41,447 nucleotides of DNA, from the NCBI RefSeq assembly GCF_023072675.1, contig NZ_JALLGL010000015.1:1-41447 (forward strand), read 5' to 3'. Within the stretch, counting starts at the first letter, position 1. Each line of letters begins with the position of its first letter. A model generated the notes under the pieces. The model worked only from the letters and a program-made list of their open reading frames with translations. It ran no database searches and had not been told where the DNA came from. The stretch comes from Streptomyces sp. XM83C (GTDB lineage Bacteria; Actinomycetota; Actinomycetes; Streptomycetales; Streptomycetaceae). Shown in pieces: positions 36,909 through 41,447 of this stretch. A program made the translations under genes and the position numbers.

Positions 36909-38644
36909 GGCCGTACGTCCTCCGCCTGCGTGTCCGTGCGTGGGGCCGGGGTGAGTCCCTGGCGCCGTACTGTCTCGGCGAGCGTACGGTGTCCGGCCTG
37001 TTCGGCGAGCACCACCCGGTCCAGGGGCAGGGCCCGCTGCCACCATTCTCCCGCGGCGGCGTCGGCCGTGCCGCGCAGCTCGACGAGGGCGGCGGCGAGG
37101 GCGCGGCGGGCGTGCTCCAGGGCGGCGGGGGCGGTGTGCGGTGCGGCGAGGAGGCGCACGGTGTGTTCCCGGGTGCGCTCGGCGGCGGTGAGGGCGCTTT
37201 CGAGGCGGGCGCCCGCTGTGCGGTCGGTGACGGCGAGGGCGGCGGCGAAGCCGAGGAGGGCGCCGACGAGGGTGTCCAGGACGCGCTCGGTGATCAGCTC
37301 GCCGGAGTCCTGGAACCGGCCGAACTCGGTGATCAGCAGCGCCATGGGGGTCACGCAGACGCTGCCCAGCCAGTAGTTGCGGCCGATCAGTGCCTCGGCG
37401 CCGAAGCTGAGGGCGAGGCAGAACAGGACGAGCAGCGCCTGGTGGAGGTGGGCGAGCGGGACGATCGCGGCGAAGAGGAGGACGCCGAGGAGGTTGCCGA
37501 CGACGCGCTGGACGGAGCGGCTCCAGGTGAGGGTGAGGTTGGCCTGGTAGAGGGAGGCCGCGGTGACCAGGGCCCAGTAGGGGCGGTCGAAGCCGAGGGC
37601 GAGGGAGGCCCAGCCGGCCAGCGCGCAGCCGAGGAAGCAGCGTGCGGCGACCGGGGCGAGCGTGGCGAGGCGGCGGTGCAGCGGCCGTACGGGCAGGGTC
37701 TGTTCGATGTCGGTGCCGTGCAGTTCGGCGGCCTCGCCGGGCAGGTCGTCGACGTGCGGGAGGGGGCCGGTGCCGCGCAGGGCGCGGGCCCAGGCGCGCA
37801 GGCGTTCCGGGTCGGTGTCGGCGGGCGCGGCGAGGGCGACCTCGGCGCGGACGAGGAGGTGTCCGAGGGCGTGCCGGGTGCGGGTGGTGCGGGCGCCGGT
37901 GGCGAGGAGGGCCTGCCAGGCGGCGTGGACGGCGGCGGCAGCGCGGGCCCGGCCGGCGTGGCCGGCGTCGGCGGTGCGGGTCGCGTGGGGCGCGGCGGCG
38001 CCGGGGGCGTGTGTCGCGTCGTGGGTGCGGGGGGTGCCGGCCGTGGCGGCGGCGCCGTACGCCTCCGCGTGGGTGGCCGCCTCGGTGAGCGCCTGGGCGG
38101 TGGCGCGCCGTTCGGGGCCGTGCGGGCGGAGCAGGCCGGGTGCCATGCAGACGGCCCAGGCCCAGACTCCGGCGGCGACGGCCGGCGCGAGATGGGCGGG
38201 GACCTGGTCGAGGCGCTGCGGGGCGAAGAGGGCGGCGGAGCTGACGAAGGTGAGGATCACATGGCCGGGCGGCCCGATCCTGGTGGCGTCGCAGAGTGCC
38301 TTCTGTACGGCGGCGAGGGCGGCGCCGACCGCGACGAGGACGGCCGCGTCGGTGGTCAGGGACGCGGTGACCAGGGAGACGGCGAGACCGGCGGTCATGC
38401 CGAGGACGACCCCGGCCAGGGTGCGGGCACGGGCCGCGTAGGGGCGGTTGTGGGCGTAGAGGGCGCACAGTGAGCCGGCCATGGTGTACACCGCCAGATC
38501 GAGGCGGCCGAGGGCGACCAGGAGCAGGTTGGGGACGCCTGCTGAGACGACGACGCTGAGGGCGGGCTTGAACCAGATCTCGGGCGGGCGGCCCAGGCGC
38601 AGCGCGTCGGCGAGCGGGAGGCGGGAAGGTCGTCGGGCCGGCAT
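36905..38644 (-). CDS. FUSC family membrane transporter (aromatic acid/lipophilic exporter-like)
   Basis: A 579-residue FUSC-type protein. It has two hydrophobic bundles of five to six helices: the first about residues 25-165 (WFKPALSVVVSAGVPNLLLVALGRLDLAVYTMAGSL, GVVLGMTAGLAVSLV), the second about 350-490 (FDRPYWALVTAASLYQANLTLTWSRSVQRVVGNLLGVLL, with the family signature W-V-x-x-T-A...Q-R-x-x-G-x-x-x-G). Between and after them are Ala-rich soluble helical parts. The ATG at 38644 may be leaderless, since the predicted -10 lies 7 bp before it. It is coupled to the MarR gene by a 4-bp overlap. The substrate is unknown. Confidence 0.88.
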   Translation of the reverse strand: MPARRPSRLPLADALRLGRPPEIWFKPALSVVVSAGVPNLLLVALGRLDLAVYTMAGSLCALYAHNRPYAARARTLAGVVLGMTAGLAVSLVTASLTTDAAVLVAVGAALAAVQKALCDATRIGPPGHVILTFVSSAALFAPQRLDQVPAHLAPAVAAGVWAWAVCMAPGLLRPHGPERRATAQALTEAATHAEAYGAAATAGTPRTHDATHAPGAAAPHATRTADAGHAGRARAAAAVHAAWQALLATGARTTRTRHALGHLLVRAEVALAAPADTDPERLRAWARALRGTGPLPHVDDLPGEAAELHGTDIEQTLPVRPLHRRLATLAPVAARCFLGCALAGWASLALGFDRPYWALVTAASLYQANLTLTWSRSVQRVVGNLLGVLLFAAIVPLAHLHQALLVLFCLALSFGAEALIGRNYWLGSVCVTPMALLITEFGRFQDSGELITERVLDTLVGALLGFAAALAVTDRTAGARLESALTAAERTREHTVRLLAAPHTAPAALEHARRALAAALVELRGTADAAAGEWWQRALPLDRVVLAEQAGHRTLAETVRRQGLTPAPRTDTQAEDVRP

Positions 38645-38651
38645 GAGAACA

Positions 38652-38680
38652 ACCTTAACGAGTGTTTCACTCGTAAACAA
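38652..38680 (-). promoter_or_regulatory. Promoter of FUSC-marR with MarR operator in the spacer
   Basis: On the minus strand, -35 TTGTTT (38680-38675), a 17-bp spacer ACGAGTGAAACACTCGT that is itself a perfect 7-3-7 palindrome, and -10 TAAGGT (38657-38652), then 7 bp to the ATG. A MarR dimer on the palindrome would cover both polymerase contacts. Confidence 0.78.
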
Positions 38681-38812
38681 TTCTGGTGAGGGAGGACAGG
38701 GGGCCCGCGCGTGACGGCGCGTGCTCCCCGTGTACACCTCTGCGCTCGCGTACGCGCCGCGCTGTCCGGGCATCGCTGTGGCCGGGACGAGTGTCGAGCG
38801 GGGGAGGTGCGC

Positions 38813-39355
38813 GTGCACGGACCGGCTTCGCCCGGCTGGCTGCTGGTCGCGTTGTGCGCGGCGACCGGCGCCTACTGCCTGCTGCGGATGCGCAGCAGCG
38901 TGGAGGAGCAGCGCCGGGCCGCGGGCGGCGAGGCGCTGATGGGGTTCGGCATGGCGGCGATGGCGGTGCCGTCTGCGGTGTTCACCCCGCCCGGCTGGGC
39001 GTGGGTGGTGTACACCGCGGTCTTCGGCGCGGCCGGGCTGCGCGCGCTGTGGGCGGCCCGTGACGGCGCCCACCATCTGCACCATCTGGTCGGCGCCGCG
39101 GCCATGGTCTACATGGCGGCGGCGATGGCCGGCTCCCCCGGCCGTCATCACGGCGGCGCGGGCATACCGCTGCTGACCGGCGCGCTGCTGCTCTACTTCA
39201 CGGTGTACGTCCTCGTCTCGGGCACCCGGCTGATACCGGTCACCGCCGCTGCCACGGCCCCGGTCGCGCCGCGCTGGGGCGACCGGCCGGAGCTGGCGCG
39301 GGCCTGCCGGCTGTCGATGGGCATCGGGATGGTGGCGATGCTGCTCACGCTCTGA
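38813..39355 (+). CDS. DUF5134 membrane protein
   Basis: A 180-residue polytopic protein with five or six hydrophobic segments: PGWLLVALCAATGAYCLL, ALMGFGMAAMAVPSAVF, WVVYTAVFGAAGLRALWAA, LVGAAAMVYMAAAMAG, GIPLLTGALLLYFTVYVLV and SMGIGMVAMLLTL. A His-rich segment, HHLHHLVGAA, lies near the middle, and RHHGG follows. This is the DUF5134 pattern known in Streptomyces, of unknown function; the histidines could bind metal. The GTG at 38813 follows GGGGAGG. It is followed by the M56 peptidase gene on the same strand (98-bp gap), a pairing I have seen in the genus. Confidence 0.78.
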   Translation: MHGPASPGWLLVALCAATGAYCLLRMRSSVEEQRRAAGGEALMGFGMAAMAVPSAVFTPPGWAWVVYTAVFGAAGLRALWAARDGAHHLHHLVGAAAMVYMAAAMAGSPGRHHGGAGIPLLTGALLLYFTVYVLVSGTRLIPVTAAATAPVAPRWGDRPELARACRLSMGIGMVAMLLTL

Positions 39356-39453
39356 CGGTGCCGGAGGTCCCGGGCATCGGGGCCCGTGGTCTGTGTCACT
39401 TTGGCCGAAGAACCCGTACCCGTGAGCAAGCGGCCGCTCATAAGGTGCTTCCC

Positions 39454-40392
39454 ATGATGGTCCCCGCGGTCCTGCTGCTGCTCGGCGCGCTGACCGCCGT
39501 CACGGCTCCCCGGCTGCTGGCCCGGGCCGACTGGCCGGACCGTGAGCCGGTGGTGGCGCTGTGGGTGTGGCAGTGCGTCGTGGCCGCCGTGCTGTTGTGC
39601 TGTGCGCTGTCGATGACGCTGAGCGCCGCCGCGGCCTGGCAGAAGGTACGCGGCCGTGTCTTCGCCCCGGCCCCGCGCGGGGTCGCCGAGGCGTACACGT
39701 TCGGTGCGGCCGGGCCGTGGGCCGCGGCCGTCGCCGTGACGCTGGCGTGCGGCGGGGCGTGGAGCGCGGTCATGCTGCTCCGCGAGGTGGCCCGGGCGCG
39801 GTCCGGGCGCCGGCGGCGACGCGCCGAGCTGCGGCTGCGGGCGCCCCTGCTGCCCGGCGAGAAGCCGGACGCCGGCCGGCGGCTGGTGGTGCTGGAGGGC
39901 GAGCGGCCGGACGCCTGGTGGCTGCCGGGGCCGTCACCGCGGCTCGTGGTGACCACGGCCGCGCTGCGCCGCCTGAAGGGGCGGCAGCTGGACGCCCTGC
40001 TCGCCCATGAGCAGGGGCACGCGCGCGCACGCCACGACTGGCTGCTGCACTGCTCCTCCGCACTGGCGGACGGCTTCCCGCAGGTGCCGGTGTTCGCCGC
40101 GTTCCGCGACGAGATGCACCGGCTGGTCGAACTGGCCGCCGACGACATGGCCTCCCGCCGGTTCGGCCGGCTCACGACGGCGCTGGCACTGGTCGAGCTC
40201 AACGAGGGCCGCGGAGTGTTCGGCCCCTGCCCCGCGCACCAGGCACAGGTCCCGCAGCGCGTCAACCGTCTGCTGACCGCGCCGGCCCGTCTCACCGCGG
40301 CCCGCAGGCTCGGTCTGACGGCGACAGCGACCCTGGTGCCGGTCGTGCCGCTGCTGGTGACGTTCGTACCGGCGCTGCGGGCGCTGGGCTGA
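39454..40392 (+). CDS. M56 family membrane metallopeptidase
   Basis: A 312-residue membrane zinc peptidase of the BlaR1/M56 group. Hydrophobic segments at about 3-20, 36-60, 85-110 and 295-310 anchor it, with the catalytic domain between. The zinc motif is LLAHEQGHARARHD (His185, Glu186, His189), and Glu227 in LVELAADDMASRRFGR is the third ligand. There is no penicillin-binding sensor domain, so it is the short form with no evident ligand sensor. BlaI-type repressors that usually accompany it are not adjacent. The ATG at 39454 has AAGGTG upstream; ATG 39457 is equally possible. It may cleave a membrane-linked regulator. Confidence 0.87.
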   Translation: MMVPAVLLLLGALTAVTAPRLLARADWPDREPVVALWVWQCVVAAVLLCCALSMTLSAAAAWQKVRGRVFAPAPRGVAEAYTFGAAGPWAAAVAVTLACGGAWSAVMLLREVARARSGRRRRRAELRLRAPLLPGEKPDAGRRLVVLEGERPDAWWLPGPSPRLVVTTAALRRLKGRQLDALLAHEQGHARARHDWLLHCSSALADGFPQVPVFAAFRDEMHRLVELAADDMASRRFGRLTTALALVELNEGRGVFGPCPAHQAQVPQRVNRLLTAPARLTAARRLGLTATATLVPVVPLLVTFVPALRALG

Positions 40393-40446
40393 GGGCGGCA
40401 CCTGCCACAGGTCAGGCGCACTCCCCCGGCCGACACGGCCCGTACG

Positions 40447-40607
40447 TCCCGACACGGAGGCCCCGCTCCTTCCGACACGCAGCCCCGGCGCCTCCTGCAT
40501 CGCAGCCCGCGCGCCTCCCGGATCGGAGACCCGGCTCCTACCGACGCGGAGACCCCGCAGCTTCCGAACCGGAGACCCCGCAGCTTCCGACACGCAGGCC
40601 CCGCTCC
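40447..40607. repeat. 23-bp tandem repeat, seven units
   Basis: Seven units start at 40447, 40470, 40493, 40516, 40539, 40562 and 40585. Consensus first 20 bases: TTCCGACACGGAGACCCCGC, then SCC-like ends. Units are contiguous with no spacers. The central CGGAGACCCCG core is best kept in units 4 to 6. Twenty-three is not a multiple of three, so it is not coding. It fills most of the gap between the M56 gene and the PAP2 gene. Confidence 0.88.
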
Positions 40608-40652
40608 TCCCACGGGTGGTTTCGCACCCCTGCCCGGGGCGAGGATCAGCTC

Positions 40653-41315
40653 ATGCGCACCACGCCCGTCATCGCCCCGCCGCCCCACCGCACCACCGGG
40701 CGGGCGGCGCTGCTGCTCGGGCTGTGCTCGGGCGTGCTGTCGGCGCTGGTCCTGATGCGCTGGGGTCCGCTGATCGCCACGGACCGGTCCGTGGCCCGCG
40801 CCTCCCACCGCTGGGCGGTCGCAGAACCGGCGCTCACACGCGTGTGCCGCGTCCTGAGCGACCGGGTGTGGGACCCGTGGACGATGCGTCTGCTCGCCGC
40901 GGCCGTCGCGGTATGGCTGTTGTGGCGGTACGCCGCCCGCCGCACGGCGGCATGGCTGGCGGTGACGTGCCTGCTCGCGACGCTGGTCCAGCAGTGGCTG
41001 AAGGCTGCGGTGGGCCGTGCCCGTCCCGTCTGGCCCGACCCGGTCGACTCGGCCCACTACGCGGCCTTCCCGTCGGGGCACGCGATGACGGCGACGGTGG
41101 TGTGCGGCCTGCTGCTGTGGCTGCTGGCCCACCACGGCGCACCCCGCGACGTGCGCCGCGTCGCTCTGGGGGTCGCCGTCGTCTCGGTGGTCGGCGTCGG
41201 ACTGACCCGGGTGTGGCTGGGTGTGCACTGGATGTCGGACGTCGTGGGCGGCTGGCTGCTGGGCGCCCTGACGGTGGTCTGCGCGGTACAGGTCCACCGC
41301 CGCTGGGTGCGGTGA
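40653..41315 (+). CDS. PAP2 family phosphatase
   Basis: A 220-residue membrane phosphatase. All three phosphatase motifs are present: KAAVGRARP (Lys117, Arg124, Pro125), PSGH (140-143), and TRVWLGVHWMSD (Arg186, His192 catalytic, Asp196). Hydrophobic helices lie at about 19-36, 78-92, 99-112, 147-160, 170-186 and 197-212. It likely dephosphorylates phosphatidate or a polyprenyl pyrophosphate on the outer face. The ATG at 40653 has GAGG eight bases upstream. It follows the 23-bp repeat array directly. It stands alone; the window ends 132 bp after it with nothing else visible. Confidence 0.92.
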   Translation: MRTTPVIAPPPHRTTGRAALLLGLCSGVLSALVLMRWGPLIATDRSVARASHRWAVAEPALTRVCRVLSDRVWDPWTMRLLAAAVAVWLLWRYAARRTAAWLAVTCLLATLVQQWLKAAVGRARPVWPDPVDSAHYAAFPSGHAMTATVVCGLLLWLLAHHGAPRDVRRVALGVAVVSVVGVGLTRVWLGVHWMSDVVGGWLLGALTVVCAVQVHRRWVR

Positions 41316-41447
41316 CGGCAACCGCACAGGCCGGAACGGGGGACCTGCGGGACGCCGGGCATGCTGTCCGGCCGACCGGCTGTCCCGGAACCGGCGCACG
41401 ACGGCACCCCGTTCGGCGGCCGGGGCGGGGCCCCACCCGGCCCGCGC

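Noticed and set aside
38645..39151. N-terminal extension of the FUSC protein
   Set aside because: The upstream frame is antisense to DUF5134 and crosses the palindromic promoter; the ATG at 38644 gives the normal N-terminus.
40447..40607. CRISPR array
   Set aside because: The 23-bp units are contiguous and degenerate, with no spacers and no cas genes in the window.
41316..41447. Possible start of another gene at the window end
   Set aside because: Only 132 bp remain and no frame shows family features or a ribosome-binding site.

Overview
The window is a piece of a high-GC actinobacterial chromosome, almost certainly Streptomyces. The evidence is the very high GC content with strong G/C bias at third codon positions, frequent GTG starts, a mycothiol-dependent isomerase-like enzyme, a deazaflavin (F420)-type nitroreductase, DUF6986, DUF6421, DUF5134 and DUF4395 families, and dense one-component regulators (TetR, MerR, LacI, LysR, MarR). 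No rRNA, tRNA, CRISPR array, prophage or large biosynthetic cluster is visible. Most of it is ordinary arm-type metabolic and regulatory DNA.

Layout. 1-5.9 kb: the right end of an IS5-family element, a mycothiol-dependent isomerase-like protein, a wrecked MFS transporter, a two-component system, a DUF1330 protein, and a TetR regulator divergent from a nitroreductase with four phased operator-like boxes between them. 6-12.8 kb: a geranylgeranyl-reductase-family flavoprotein, an M20 dipeptidase, a MerR regulator divergent from an unusual double alpha/beta-hydrolase, an ATPase-NUDIX fusion and a small secreted protein. 13-18 kb: a 35-bp tandem repeat, a ROK sugar kinase divergent from its probable LacI repressor, an unrecognised protein and a DUF6986 aldolase-like enzyme. 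18-22 kb: the etfB-etfA electron-transfer flavoprotein pair with a strong terminator, a flavin-reductase-like protein preceded by a cysteine-ending leader peptide (CCPCC-stop), and a decaying thioredoxin/DUF4395 pair. 22-29 kb: PlsC acyltransferase, an SDR epimerase divergent from a LysR regulator, a transglutaminase-like protein, and a tightly coupled DUF6421-SDR-threonine aldolase operon. 29-33.4 kb: glycerophosphodiesterase, GNAT acetyltransferase, two VOC proteins, and an ECF sigma factor with a membrane partner. 33.5-41.3 kb: a GT2-GtrA glycosyltransferase coupled to a polytopic mannosyltransferase-like protein, a FUSC exporter coupled to a MarR regulator, a DUF5134-M56 peptidase pair and a PAP2 phosphatase.

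Themes. Several regulator-target units are readable directly: MerR with a 19-bp spacer promoter, LacI/ROK with a perfect operator, MarR with a palindrome filling the promoter spacer, and TetR with two 19-bp-spaced box pairs. The best small element is the cysteine-rich leader ORF before the flavin reductase, which implies sulfur-responsive attenuation or coupling. A second theme is the number of unrelated short tandem repeats (unit lengths 14, 15, 23, 30 and 35 bp) lying only between genes. The least understood protein system is the DUF6421 operon, whose lead protein carries a possible metal-binding signature (HDxxH...EExxxD). No single wholly novel system can be proven from sequence alone.
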